A program made the translations under genes and the position numbers. The notes below the pieces were generated by a model. It was not told where the DNA came from. It was given only the letters and a program-made list of their open reading frames with translations, and ran no database searches. Shown here piece after piece: positions 8,009-16,741 of a DNA stretch of 64,000 nt. Source of the DNA: Streptomyces sp. CB01635 (GTDB lineage Bacteria > Actinomycetota > Actinomycetes > Streptomycetales > Streptomycetaceae); NCBI RefSeq assembly GCF_002803065.1, contig NZ_NNBL01000002.1:496001-560000 (forward strand). The letters are read 5' to 3'. Position 1 is the first letter of the stretch. The number at the start of each line of letters is the position of its first letter.

Positions 8009-8950
8009 GTGAGCACGATTCCCGAGATCCGAACCCTGCCCGTGCCCGACGGCCTGGAGGGCGAGCGCGTAGACGCCGCCATCTCCCGCATGTTCGGCTT
8101 CTCCCGCACCAAGGCCGCCGAGCTCGCCGCGGCGGGGAAGGTGGCGGTCGACGGCTCGGTGGTCGGGAAGTCCGAGCGGGTGCACGGCGGTGCCTGGCTC
8201 GAGGTGGAGATGCCGCAGGCGCCTGCCCCGGTGCAGATCGTCGCCGAGCCCGTCGAGGGCATGGAGATCGTCCATGACGACGACGACATCGTCGTGATCA
8301 TGAAGCCGGTCGGCGTCGCCGCGCACCCCAGCCCCGGCTGGACCGGGACGACGGTGATCGGCGGCCTCGCAGCCGCCGGGTACCGGATCTCCACGTCCGG
8401 CGCCGCCGAGCGCCAGGGCATCGTCCACCGGCTCGACGTCGGCACCTCCGGCCTCATGGTCGTCGCCAAGTCGGAGCGCGCGTACACGACGCTGAAGCGC
8501 CAGTTCAAGGAGCGCGTCGTCGACAAGCGCTACCACTCGCTGGTCCAGGGCCACCCGGACCCGATGAGCGGCACGATCGACGCCCCCATCGGGCGCCACC
8601 CGAACCACGACTACAAGTGGGCCGTGACGGCCGAGGGCAAGCCCTCCGTCACGCACTACGACCTCATCGAGGCGTTCCGCGCCGCCAGCCTCCTGGACAT
8701 CAAGCTGGAGACGGGGCGCACGCACCAGATCCGCGTGCACATGTCGGCCCACCGGCACCCCTGCGTCGGCGACCTGACGTACGGCGCCGACCCGACGCTC
8801 GCCAAGCGGCTCGGCCTCACCCGGCAGTGGCTGCACGCCGTGCGGCTCGGCTTCGAGCACCCGGCCGACGGCGAGTGGGTCGAGTTCTCCAGCGAGTACC
8901 CCGAGGACCTGCAGACGGCCCTGGACCGCGTCCGGGCGGAGAGCTCGTGA
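8009..8950 (+). CDS. RluA/RluD-family pseudouridine synthase
   Basis: This 313-residue enzyme would isomerise uridine to pseudouridine in RNA, most likely 23S rRNA by similarity to RluD. An N-terminal S4-like RNA-binding region (residues about 15-80, [20 protein letters not shown]) precedes the catalytic domain with the signature [16 protein letters not shown], which contains the catalytic Asp. Further conserved blocks are [10 protein letters not shown] and [10 protein letters not shown]. The GTG at 8009 is preceded by CATACT at 7997-8002, a -10 box placed for a leaderless message. The frame is open further upstream but with no ribosome site. The stop overlaps the next start by 4 bases. Confidence 0.92.
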   Translation: MSTIPEIRTLPVPDGLEGERVDAAISRMFGFSRTKAAELAAAGKVAVDGSVVGKSERVHGGAWLEVEMPQAPAPVQIVAEPVEGMEIVHDDDDIVVIMKPVGVAAHPSPGWTGTTVIGGLAAAGYRISTSGAAERQGIVHRLDVGTSGLMVVAKSERAYTTLKRQFKERVVDKRYHSLVQGHPDPMSGTIDAPIGRHPNHDYKWAVTAEGKPSVTHYDLIEAFRAASLLDIKLETGRTHQIRVHMSAHRHPCVGDLTYGADPTLAKRLGLTRQWLHAVRLGFEHPADGEWVEFSSEYPEDLQTALDRVRAESS

Positions 8951-9453
8951 CCGTGCCGCAGCCCTCTTCCTCATACGTGGTGCGGGTCGCCGACAGTGAG
9001 GCCGACCGCAAGGCGTGCTTCGCCGTGCGCCAGGAGGTCTTCGTCGTCGAGCAGCGGGTTCCTCAGGAGCTCGAGTACGACGAGCACGACGCCGGTTCAG
9101 GCACGGTGCACGTGCTGGCGCTGCGCGCCGACGGTGAGCCGCTCGGCACGGGGCGGCTGCTGACCGGCGCCGCCGCAGTGGCGAAGAACGGCGGTGACGC
9201 CGGGGTCGGCGCGCTCGGCCGGCTCGCGGTGGCGAAGGCCGCGCGCGGGCTCGGCGTGGGCGCGGCCCTCGTGCGGGCCATCGAGGACGCCGCGGCGGAG
9301 CGTGGACTCGTCGCCGTGGACCTGCACGCGCAGACACATGCGCTGGGGTTCTACGAGCGCCTCGGCTATGCCGTGTACGGGCCGGAGTTTCCCGACGCGG
9401 GGATTCCGCACCGGGCGATGCGGAAGGCGCTGGGGCAGCCGGACGCCCCCTAG
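8947..9453 (+). CDS. GNAT family N-acetyltransferase
   Basis: A 168-residue acetyl-CoA-dependent acyltransferase of the ElaA/GNAT type. It has the N-terminal strand-helix unit with [20 protein letters not shown], a central LGTGRLL strand, the acetyl-CoA pyrophosphate loop region [20 protein letters not shown], and the C-terminal [17 protein letters not shown]. The start GTG (GTGA) overlaps the stop of the pseudouridine synthase gene, so the two are translationally coupled. The stop codon TAG lies inside the left terminal repeat of a MITE-like element, so the last residues may have been altered by an insertion. The substrate is unknown. Confidence 0.9.
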   Translation: MTVPQPSSSYVVRVADSEADRKACFAVRQEVFVVEQRVPQELEYDEHDAGSGTVHVLALRADGEPLGTGRLLTGAAAVAKNGGDAGVGALGRLAVAKAARGLGVGAALVRAIEDAAAERGLVAVDLHAQTHALGFYERLGYAVYGPEFPDAGIPHRAMRKALGQPDAP

Positions 9454-9634
9454 GGCCTGTCGTCATGTTCCCGCCTGCCTGGCGGCGTCTGGCACGCACT
9501 CCCCCAAGCTCTCGGCTTCGCTCGAGCAGGGGAGACCCCTGTCGAGGACTCTCCGGCGCCTGGCGATCGCACGCACCAGACGCTGTCAGGCCCTCCCTCA
9601 GGCCGGACGACTGGAATGTGACGACCGGCCCTAG
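9450..9634. mobile_element. MITE-like element, about 185 bp
   Basis: The ends form an imperfect 22-bp terminal inverted repeat, 9450-9471 against 9613-9634 with 19 of 22 matches, each starting CTAGGGCC and containing GTCGTCA. Inner sequences are also inverted copies (GCGTCTGG at about 9487 against CCAGACGC at about 9577), and a central palindromic block holds CTCCCCCAAGCTC and GAGCAGGGGAG. The whole unit could fold into a long hairpin. It has no ORF and would need a transposase in trans. The CTAG ends could be a 4-bp target duplication, but that is uncertain. I recall similar CTCCCCCAAGCTC-type repeats being common in Streptomyces intergenic regions. Confidence 0.65.
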
Positions 9635-9750
9635 GGCCGCGCGGCCTGGTCTCAACGGCACCGACTCGCGCCACAAATCACCACAGAGCGACGTGCGTGG
9701 CACGCTGGGGACTTGATCGTCCGATGGCTTGACCGCCGCTACTCGCCGGG

Positions 9751-11346
9751 GTGCGCACCGTGGATCAGTTGGCCCTGCTGTTCGTGCTGTTGCTCGGGGC
9801 CGTGCTGAGCGTGCCGCTCGGAGACCGGCTCGGGCTGCCCGCGCCCGTGCTGATGACGCTGCTCGGCATCGGCCTGGCGCTCCTCCCGGTCGTGCCGAAC
9901 GTCGAGGTCCCGCCCGACCTGATCCTCCCGATCCTGCTGCCGCCCCTGCTCTACGCGGCCGTGAAGCGCACGTCATGGCGCCAGTTCGCCGCGAACAAGA
10001 GGCCGATCTTCCTGCTTGCCGTGGCCCTGGTCTTCGTCACCACGGCGGCCGTCGCGTTCGTCGCCAACGCCATCGTGCCGGGCCTGCCGATCGCCGCGGC
10101 CGTCGCGCTCGGCGCCCTCGTCGCACCGCCCGACCCCGTCGCCGCGACCGCGGTGGCCGGCCAACTCGGCCTGCCCCGCCGCCTGGTGTCGACCCTGGAG
10201 GGCGAGGGCCTGTTCAACGACGTGACCGCGATCGTGCTCTACCACGTGGCCATCGCCGCCGTCGTGAGCGGCAGTTTCTCGTGGCCGGAGGCCGTCGTCT
10301 CGCTGCTCCTGTCCGCCGTCGTGGCGCTGGTCGTCGGGCTCGTGATCGGCTGGACCGCGAACAAGCTGATGGACTTCCTCGACGACTCCACGCTCCAGAT
10401 CGGCCTGACGCTCCTGATGCCGTACGCCTCGTACGTGCTGGCCGAGGAGCTGCACGGCTCCGGGGTGCTCGCCGTACTCGTCACGGCGCTCTTCCTCGCC
10501 GAGTACGCGTTCGACGCGGACGACGTCATGACCCGGCTGACCGGCCGCGCCTTCTGGGACATCGTCGACACACTCGTCACCGGCGTCGCCTTCGGCCTCA
10601 TCGGCCTCGAACTGCACAACGCGATCAGGACCGCGTCCGGCCGCTGGGGCGAGATGCTCGGCTGGGCCGGCACCGTCGTGGCGGTCGTCATCTTCGTACG
10701 TCTGCTGTGGCTGCTTCCGGCTACCTGGCTGACGCGGCGTCTGCATGCGCGGCGGGATCTCGACGAGGACATCCCCATCTCCTGGCGCGAGACCGTGATC
10801 ATGTGGTGGGCCGGAATGCGCGGGGTCGCCTCCGTCGCGCTGGCCCTCGCCATCCCGTTCACGATGGACGACAAGTCACCGTTCCCCGACCGCGACGAGA
10901 TCGTCTTCATCGCGTTCGGCGTCATCATGGGCACCCTCGTGCTCCAGGGGCTGAGCCTGCCCTGGCTGGTGAAGAAGCTGGGGGTCAAGGCGGACGCCGA
11001 GAAGGAGAAGGAGTTCGAGCAGCAGCTCGCGCTCCGCGCGGCCAGGGCCGCCAAGCGTCGCCTCAAGGAGATCGAGGAGGTCGAGGAGCTGCCCGACGAC
11101 CTCTCCGACCAGATGGCCCGCAGGGCCTACGACATCGGGCTGCGCATCGACCCCGAACTGGGCAGCGAGGAACGCAAGGAGGCCCAGGCCAAGCGCTTCT
11201 CAAGGATCAAGCGCGTGCGCCGCATCCAGAACGAGATGCTCTCCGCCGCCCGCCACGAGGTGCTCGCGGCGCGCAGCGAGCCGGGCGCCGACCCCGAGAT
11301 CGTGGACCGCGTGCTGCGCCACCTCGACGTGCGCAGCCTGCGCTGA
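9751..11346 (+). CDS. CPA1-family Na+/H+ antiporter
   Basis: A 531-residue cation/proton antiporter of the cytoplasmic membrane. About twelve hydrophobic segments occupy residues 1-415. Family features are VAPPDPVAATAV, the EGLFND motif with the conserved Asn-Asp pair in the transport core, and MRGVASVALALAIPF near the end of the membrane domain. The last 115 residues are charged and cytoplasmic (KEKEFEQQLALRAARAAKRR and beyond). GTG at 9751 is taken as the start; a GTG three codons later is equally possible. It is probably monocistronic, between the MITE-like element and a hydrolase gene. Confidence 0.92.
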   Translation: MRTVDQLALLFVLLLGAVLSVPLGDRLGLPAPVLMTLLGIGLALLPVVPNVEVPPDLILPILLPPLLYAAVKRTSWRQFAANKRPIFLLAVALVFVTTAAVAFVANAIVPGLPIAAAVALGALVAPPDPVAATAVAGQLGLPRRLVSTLEGEGLFNDVTAIVLYHVAIAAVVSGSFSWPEAVVSLLLSAVVALVVGLVIGWTANKLMDFLDDSTLQIGLTLLMPYASYVLAEELHGSGVLAVLVTALFLAEYAFDADDVMTRLTGRAFWDIVDTLVTGVAFGLIGLELHNAIRTASGRWGEMLGWAGTVVAVVIFVRLLWLLPATWLTRRLHARRDLDEDIPISWRETVIMWWAGMRGVASVALALAIPFTMDDKSPFPDRDEIVFIAFGVIMGTLVLQGLSLPWLVKKLGVKADAEKEKEFEQQLALRAARAAKRRLKEIEEVEELPDDLSDQMARRAYDIGLRIDPELGSEERKEAQAKRFSRIKRVRRIQNEMLSAARHEVLAARSEPGADPEIVDRVLRHLDVRSLR

Positions 11347-11398
11347 GGAGCGCGGCCGCTGACGGTGACGGGCGCCCCCGGATGGCACCATGGGCCCC

Positions 11399-11968
11399 AT
11401 GAACATCATGCTTTTCCACTCGACGTACGGCCTGCGTCCCGCCGTCCGTGACGCGGCCGACCGGCTGCGGGCCGCCGGACACGAGGTGTGGACCCCGGAC
11501 CTCTTCGAGGGCCGCACCTTCGACACCGTCGAGGAGGGCATGGCCTTCAACGAGGAGATCGGCAAGGACGAGCTGCTCAAGCGCGCCATCCTCGCTGCCG
11601 CTCCGTACTCCGAGCGCGGGCTCGTCTACGCCGGCTTCTCCCTCGGCGCCTCGATCGCGCAGACCCTGGCCCTCGGTGACGACAAGGCGCGCGGCCTGCT
11701 GCTCCTGCACGGCACCTCGGACATCGCCGAGAACGCCTCCGTCGACGAGTTGCCCGTACAGCTGCACGTCGCCGAGCCCGACCCGTTCGAGACGGACGAC
11801 TGGCTGAGCGCCTGGTACCTCCAGATGGGCCGGACCGGCGCCGACGTGGAGGTCTACCGGTACGCGGGCGCCGGCCACCTCTACACCGACCCCGAACTGC
11901 CGGACTACGACGCGGAGGCGGCCGAGGCCACCTGGCGGGTGGCGCTCGGCTTCCTCGATTCGCTCTAG
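11399..11968 (+). CDS. Dienelactone hydrolase family protein
   Basis: A 189-residue alpha/beta-hydrolase. The nucleophile elbow is GFSLGAS (Ser, about residue 83). A DPFE acidic region follows at about 125 and GAGHLYTDPEL supplies the likely catalytic His. It is shorter than the classical 230-residue enzyme, as is common for this actinobacterial group. I chose the ATG at 11399; an ATG 9 bases earlier is in frame. CACCAT at 11386-11391 sits 7 bases upstream as a possible -10 box for a leaderless transcript. It converges on the metalloprotease gene with only 4 bases between stops. The substrate is unknown. Confidence 0.85.
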   Translation: MNIMLFHSTYGLRPAVRDAADRLRAAGHEVWTPDLFEGRTFDTVEEGMAFNEEIGKDELLKRAILAAAPYSERGLVYAGFSLGASIAQTLALGDDKARGLLLLHGTSDIAENASVDELPVQLHVAEPDPFETDDWLSAWYLQMGRTGADVEVYRYAGAGHLYTDPELPDYDAEAAEATWRVALGFLDSL

Positions 11969-11972
11969 GCGA

Positions 11973-12971
11973 CTAGCCCGCGCGGTACGCCGTCCAGCTG
12001 TCCTTCATCCGCTGCACCTGGCCCGCGGTGAACTGGTACATGCAGGAGTCGTACGTGTAGTCCATGAAGTTGTGGATCGGGTCGACACCCGTCTTGTTGG
12101 TGCAGGTGTCGCGCCCGGTCGGGCACTCGAACGCGGCGCTCTTCTCGGCCGGGGTGTCGGAGACGTAGTCGCCGTTGCCGTTACAGCCGCCCTGGAACGT
12201 GTGGTAAAGCCCCATCCAGTGGCCGATCTCGTGGGTGCCCGTGTCGCCCTGGTTGTAGTTGGTGGCCGAGCCGCCCGGCAGGGAGGTGTCGAGGACGACC
12301 ACGCCGTCGTCGGACGGGTTCGACTTGTACGAGGACGGGAAGGTCGCCCAGCCGAGCAGGTCGTCGCCGAGGTTGGCGGTGTAGAAGTTCAGCGCGCCCG
12401 CGCCGCCCTTGCGCAGCGAGGACTTCATGGACTTCTCGGCGGCGGAGCCCGGCGTGATGCCGTTGTACCAGGCGGCGTTGTCCGTGTAGTCGGTGCCGGC
12501 CAGCGTGAACGTGAAGCCCGAGTCGTTGTTGCCGGTTCCCTGGCCGCTGTAGGCCGCGTTCAGGACGTCGATCTGCTTGGTGATGTCGGTCGACGTGAGC
12601 TTGCCGGTCGCGCCGTCGTGGACGACGTGGACGTAGACCGGGATCGTGGTCGACGCGGCGGCGAGGCCTCTGGAGAGCGTTCCGTCGGCGCGCATCTTGT
12701 CGAGTCTGCGCTGCATGTCCGCGTCCATGGACTTGGCCTTGGCCGCGCTGACCTCGTTCGGCTCCTGCGCGTGGCCGGCGCCGGTGGGCTTCTTCTCGCG
12801 TGCCACGGCGTTGCCGCTGTCGGCGCACTTCTCCGCCGAGGCCGACGCCTTGGTGGTCGCGGCGCTGCCCGACGGGGCGGACAGCGGGGCGATGGCCAGG
12901 GTTCCGGCCACCAGTGCGGTGCCGATCAGCCGGCGGCGCATCAGCGGAGATATTCGGGCAAGCGTGGTCAT
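11973..12971 (-). CDS. Secreted zinc metalloprotease (M43/pappalysin-like)
   Basis: A 332-residue extracellular protease. The N-terminus has basic residues, the hydrophobic [18 protein letters not shown] and an Ala-rich cleavage region: a Sec or possibly Tat signal peptide. A propeptide-like stretch follows to about residue 110. The catalytic domain carries the metzincin zinc motif [11 protein letters not shown], where three His bind zinc and Glu is the base, and a Met-turn in [11 protein letters not shown]. Paired cysteines ([16 protein letters not shown]) suggest disulfides. GAGGAG precedes the ATG. Pappalysin/cytophagalysin-type M43 is the best fit; the substrate is unknown. Confidence 0.9.
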   Translation of the reverse strand: MTTLARISPLMRRRLIGTALVAGTLAIAPLSAPSGSAATTKASASAEKCADSGNAVAREKKPTGAGHAQEPNEVSAAKAKSMDADMQRRLDKMRADGTLSRGLAAASTTIPVYVHVVHDGATGKLTSTDITKQIDVLNAAYSGQGTGNNDSGFTFTLAGTDYTDNAAWYNGITPGSAAEKSMKSSLRKGGAGALNFYTANLGDDLLGWATFPSSYKSNPSDDGVVVLDTSLPGGSATNYNQGDTGTHEIGHWMGLYHTFQGGCNGNGDYVSDTPAEKSAAFECPTGRDTCTNKTGVDPIHNFMDYTYDSCMYQFTAGQVQRMKDSWTAYRAG

Positions 12972-13289
12972 GCGGACTCCTCGCGGACGGGTGGGGGGAG
13001 GAACTTCCTCGCCGCCGCGGGGAGATTACGTGGCCATGTCAGGTCTTGAAGAGCGATGTTCTGGCCCAATCAACTACCGCTCTTCCTCCGGCAATTCGGG
13101 GCAACGGGAAGAAATTTTCGTGTGACGTCCGGAGTTTGGGATGCGGGCGTAACGGGGGCGGTTACCACGACGGGTGGTGTGTCCGCATTCGATCCACGGG
13201 CAGCACCACCCGCCGTAGCGGTGTGATCTGTTCTTAACGCGCCGACGAGTGGCTGGAATTGGCCTCTCGTGCGCCACCCGAGGTTCGGG
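12972..13289. other. Intergenic region between phoD and the metalloprotease gene
   Basis: These 318 bases hold the ribosome site GAGGAG of the metalloprotease gene and, nearer phoD, an imperfect inverted repeat (GACGGGTGGTG near 13171 against CACCACCCGCC near 13204) that could end phoD transcription. I see no small gene. Confidence 0.4.
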
Positions 13290-14987
13290 TCAGCGCACCG
13301 GCGCGTTCACCCTCTCGACCTTCTGCGTGCCGTTGAGGGTGCGGTAGGAGCGGGCCCAGGAGGTCGTCGCGGCCGGATCCTTGCGGTCGGAGACGACGTA
13401 GTAGTCCATCTGCGAGCGCTCGGCGGTGACATCGAGGACGCCGTAGCCGTGCGCGTCCATGTCCAGCCACTTCACATGGCGGTTGGCCGCCTTGATGGCC
13501 CCCTCCGCCACCGTCGAGATGGTGTTCGGAGCCACGTGCAGGATGTCGTCGAGGTTGTCGGAGGTCACCGAGGTGACGACGAACTCGGTGGCCGCGGAGG
13601 GGGAGAGCGGATACGTGCCGGCGGTCACCGGCACGTCGTTCGCCCACGCCATGTGGATGTCGCCGGTGAGGAAGACCGTGTTGCGGATCGCCTTGTCCCG
13701 CAGGTGCCCGATCAGCTCCTTGCGGTCGTGCGTGTAGCCGTCCCACTGGTCGACGTTGATCGCGAGGCCGCCCGTGGGCAGGCCGAGCAACTCGGCGAGC
13801 GGCTCCAGCAGATGGGCCGGCAGTGAGCCGAAGGCGACCGGCGAGATCATCACCGAGGTGCCGACCAGCTTCCACGAGGCGTCGGATGCGGCCAGGCCCG
13901 CCTTCAGCCAGTCGAGCTGGGCGCGGCCGGTGATCGAGCGCTCGGGGGAGTCCACGTCGCCGTTGCCGACGGTCGACTGCTGCGAGCGGAACGAGCGCAG
14001 GTCGAGCAGGTGCAGATCGGCCAGCTTGCCGAACCGCAGGCGGCGGTAGACCGTGCCTGCGGTGGACGGGCGCACCGGCATCCACTCGAAGTAGGCCTGC
14101 TTGGCGGCCTGCTGGCGCGCCGCCCAGTCGCCCTCGGTGTCCGGCGTGTGATTCTCGGCGCCGCCCGACCAGGCGTCGTTGGCGAACTCGTGGTCGTCCC
14201 AGATGGCGATCAGCGGGTGGGCGGCGTGCACGGCCATCACGTCGGCGTCGGTCTTGTGCAGGCCGTGGCGCACGCGGTAGTCGGCGAGCGTGAGGATCTC
14301 GTGCCGCGGCTCGTGCTGCCGTACGACGTACTTGGCCTCGGGGTACTCGCCGGTCTTGTACTCGTAGATGTAGTCGCCGAGATGGAGCACCGCGTCCAGG
14401 TCGGTGCGGGCGGCGAGGTGGCGGTACGCGGAGAAGTAGCCGGCCTCCCAGTTGGCGCACGAGACCACGCCGAACCGGACGCCCGCGGCCTGCGCGTCGA
14501 GCGCGGGCGCCGTGCGCGTACGGCCCACGGGGGACACGGCGCCCTGGGTGCCCTCTACAGAGAAGCGGAAGTAATAGACGCTCGCCGGGAGAAGACCCCT
14601 TACATCGGCCTTGACGGTGTGGTCGGCGGACGCCCGGGCGGTGGTGGTGCCGTGGGCGACGACCTGGCGGAAGTCCTGGTCCTGCGCGACCTCCCAGCGG
14701 ACGTCCGTGGCGGGGCCCTTTCCGGAGCCGGGCACCGCGTCGGGGGTGGGCGTCACGCGCGTCCACAGGAGGACGCCGTCGGGCAGCGGGTCGCCCGACG
14801 CGACGCCGTGCAGGAAGGCGGGCCCGTCGGCCGCGTGCGCGGCGGGCGCGGTGGCGAGCGGGGCGAGGGCGGCGGCGCCTGCTGTGGCGGCAGCGGCCTT
14901 CACGACCGAACGGCGGCGCGGGGCAGGGGAGTTGGCCGTCCCGGCAGCAGTGGCGAGAGGGCTGTCTATGTTGAGTCGACTGGTCAC
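13290..14987 (-). CDS. phoD: Alkaline phosphatase D (PhoD)
   Basis: A 565-residue extracellular phosphodiesterase/phosphomonoesterase that uses Ca2+/Fe3+ and is exported by the Tat system. The N-terminus has the twin-arginine signature RRRSVVK followed by an Ala-rich hydrophobic stretch and [10 protein letters not shown]. The PhoD N-terminal domain ([17 protein letters not shown]) precedes the metallophosphatase domain with [40 protein letters not shown] and [10 protein letters not shown], which hold the metal ligands. The start is GTG at 14987. TAATGT 8 bases upstream would make the message leaderless. phoD genes are normally PhoP-regulated in Streptomyces; only weak PHO-box-like sequence is visible. 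Confidence 0.95.
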   Translation of the reverse strand: MTSRLNIDSPLATAAGTANSPAPRRRSVVKAAAATAGAAALAPLATAPAAHAADGPAFLHGVASGDPLPDGVLLWTRVTPTPDAVPGSGKGPATDVRWEVAQDQDFRQVVAHGTTTARASADHTVKADVRGLLPASVYYFRFSVEGTQGAVSPVGRTRTAPALDAQAAGVRFGVVSCANWEAGYFSAYRHLAARTDLDAVLHLGDYIYEYKTGEYPEAKYVVRQHEPRHEILTLADYRVRHGLHKTDADVMAVHAAHPLIAIWDDHEFANDAWSGGAENHTPDTEGDWAARQQAAKQAYFEWMPVRPSTAGTVYRRLRFGKLADLHLLDLRSFRSQQSTVGNGDVDSPERSITGRAQLDWLKAGLAASDASWKLVGTSVMISPVAFGSLPAHLLEPLAELLGLPTGGLAINVDQWDGYTHDRKELIGHLRDKAIRNTVFLTGDIHMAWANDVPVTAGTYPLSPSAATEFVVTSVTSDNLDDILHVAPNTISTVAEGAIKAANRHVKWLDMDAHGYGVLDVTAERSQMDYYVVSDRKDPAATTSWARSYRTLNGTQKVERVNAPVR

Positions 14988-15010
14988 AGGTGATCACATT
15001 ACTGACCAGT
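14979..15010 (-). promoter_or_regulatory. phoD promoter with flanking inverted repeat
   Basis: ACTGGTCA (14979-14986) and TGACCAGT (15003-15010) form a perfect 8-bp inverted repeat around a candidate -10 box, TAATGT on the minus strand (14996-15001), and the GTG start. A regulator binding here would cover the promoter. Resemblance to PhoP direct repeats (GTTCACC-like) is weak. Confidence 0.4.
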
Positions 15011-15017
15011 AAGAGCA

Positions 15018-15053
15018 AAGTGTGGGCGAACTCCGAAGAGTTCGCCCACACTT
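15018..15053 (-). terminator. Terminator of the DsbA-like gene
   Basis: A perfect 16-bp inverted repeat (15018-15033, 15038-15053) with a CGAA loop lies 36 bases beyond the stop of the DsbA-like gene and isolates it from phoD, which is on the same strand. Confidence 0.8.
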
Positions 15054-15089
15054 CGACGGCGCGTCAGCCGGTGAGGCCGCCGGTTCGCG

Positions 15090-15908
15090 TCAGCCCTTGA
15101 GTGCCTTGTCGACCGCGGTGTTGTAGTCGGCGACGGTGCTGGGCGCGGTCTTGCCGTCGGAGCCGGTGATCTGCTTGCCGTCCATCACGAACGAGGGGGT
15201 GCCCTGGACCCCGTACTTGTTGTCGTCGAAGTTCTTCGACATCTCCAGCGCCCACTTGTCGAAGGTGCCGTCCTTGACGTCCTTCTGGAAGGCCGAGTTG
15301 TTCTTCAGCTCCGGGACAGTGTTCGCGATCTTGATGAGGTAGGCGTCGTCCTTGAACTTGTCGTCCGTCTCCTCCGGGTGCCACTTCGTGGAGTACAGCG
15401 CCTCCTTGAAGTCCCAGAAGGCGTCCTTGGAGACGTTCAGGGCGGAGCCGAGCGCGCTGAGCGCGTTCTTGGAGCCCTCGCCCTGGAGGTTCTTGTCGAG
15501 GAAGGTGGCGCCGACGTACTGGATCTTGTACTTGCCGTCGTCGAGGTCCTTCTTCACCGTCGGGCCGACCGTCTGCTCGAAGGCGGCGCAGACCGGGCAG
15601 CGCGAGTCCTCGTAGGCGATGAGCGTCTTCTTGGCGGAGTCCTTGCCGAGGGTCACCGTCGTGTTGTTCTTGCCCGTGGTGTTCTCGGGCGCGACCAGCT
15701 TGTCGTCCTTGGCGGCTTCCCAGTAGCCGGGCTTGTTGCCCTGCATCACTGCGAAGCCGATGCCGCCGGCGATCGCCAGGACGGCGACGACGGCTCCGGC
15801 GACTTTCACCTGCCGCTTCGCCTTGTCCTTCTTGGCCTGCCGCTCGCGCTCGGCGCGAAGCCGCTCTCGGGCGGCGGTCTTCGCGGCCTGGCTGTTCCTC
15901 TGGCTCAT
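15090..15908 (-). CDS. Membrane-anchored DsbA/thioredoxin-like protein
   Basis: A 272-residue envelope thiol-disulfide oxidoreductase candidate. The first 30 residues are basic and cytoplasmic, followed by a single membrane anchor (VAGAVVAVLAIAGGIGFAVM). The extracellular domain has the active-site motif RCPVCAAFE (Cys-Pro-Val-Cys) and the cis-proline loop GTPSFVMDGK. It fits the DsbA/DSBA-like thioredoxin family (Thioredoxin_4). GGAGAAC precedes the ATG. It may share a transcript with the membrane protein gene upstream (60-base gap). A paralogue with CPAC lies at 46.9 kb. Confidence 0.9.
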   Translation of the reverse strand: MSQRNSQAAKTAARERLRAERERQAKKDKAKRQVKVAGAVVAVLAIAGGIGFAVMQGNKPGYWEAAKDDKLVAPENTTGKNNTTVTLGKDSAKKTLIAYEDSRCPVCAAFEQTVGPTVKKDLDDGKYKIQYVGATFLDKNLQGEGSKNALSALGSALNVSKDAFWDFKEALYSTKWHPEETDDKFKDDAYLIKIANTVPELKNNSAFQKDVKDGTFDKWALEMSKNFDDNKYGVQGTPSFVMDGKQITGSDGKTAPSTVADYNTAVDKALKG

Positions 15909-15968
15909 GATCGTTCTCCGTGTGGGTTCTGCGAGGTCTTCGGGGGACTGCTGCGCTGGGACCGGGCC

Positions 15969-16676
15969 TCAGGCGGCCAGGGCCACGCACGGCGGTCCGC
16001 GCCGTCCCACGGAGTGCGCCCACAGCTGCGTACGCGCGGCCCGCACCCGGCGCGCGGGGCGCCGCGGCAGGCGGCGTACGGGCTCCAGGTGGGCCCGCAC
16101 CGCGGCGAAGGCGATCAGTAGCGGCCGGAAGGTGAACCCGGCGACCGCGCGCAGCAGCTGGGCCAGCGCCTGCTCGCCGCGGCGCAGCCAGGCGGCTGCG
16201 AGGAGGCCGACGGCGACATGCGCGCCGAGGAGCAGCCAGGCGGCGGCAGGGTCGGTGTGCGCGAGGAGCGCGGCCGCCTTGTCGGTGTGTCCGCCGGTCA
16301 TGCGGGCCAGCGGCGCACCGACGCCTCCGCCGCACAGGACGTCGAGGCCGACCGCGCGCAGCGGCCCGGCGACGGGCCCGCCCGCCGCGCCGTAACAGAC
16401 GTGCTGGCCCGTGGTGAACACCGTGTCGGCGGCCAGCTCCAGCGGGACGAGCAGGGCCGCGATCCGGCCGAAGCTCCGCTCACGCCCCGCCAGCGTGTAC
16501 GCGAGGACGAAGACGGCGAAGGCCGTGGCCGCCACCGTCACCACCGGAAGGGGGACCCGGGACAGCAGGACGTGCGACGCGGCGGAGAGCGTCACGACGA
16601 GTGCCGTGAAGAGCGCCGCGCGCACGGCTCTGAGCTGGGTCCCGGATATGTCGTCCATCGCGGAGGAGTGTCCCAT
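15969..16676 (-). CDS. Conserved multi-pass membrane protein of unknown function
   Basis: A 235-residue protein that I do not recognise beyond being a Streptomyces-type integral membrane protein. About five hydrophobic stretches are visible, including ALFTALVVTLSAASHVLL, VVTVAATAFAVFVLAYTLA and WLLLGAHVAVGLLAAAWL. The C-terminal 50 residues are Arg-rich and cytoplasmic (RRLPRRPARRVRAAR). An HVCYG...DVLCGGG cysteine pair lies in a loop. The start is ATG at 16676 (MGHSSAMDD), with ATG at 16658 as an alternative. It lies upstream of the DsbA-like gene on the same strand. Confidence 0.7.
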   Translation of the reverse strand: MGHSSAMDDISGTQLRAVRAALFTALVVTLSAASHVLLSRVPLPVVTVAATAFAVFVLAYTLAGRERSFGRIAALLVPLELAADTVFTTGQHVCYGAAGGPVAGPLRAVGLDVLCGGGVGAPLARMTGGHTDKAAALLAHTDPAAAWLLLGAHVAVGLLAAAWLRRGEQALAQLLRAVAGFTFRPLLIAFAAVRAHLEPVRRLPRRPARRVRAARTQLWAHSVGRRGPPCVALAA

Positions 16677-16741
16677 GCGTTCCGGTAAGGGACCCCTAAA
16701 GGGTCGCTGTGAGTTACGGGAGCGTTGTCGGTCCGTGCGGC

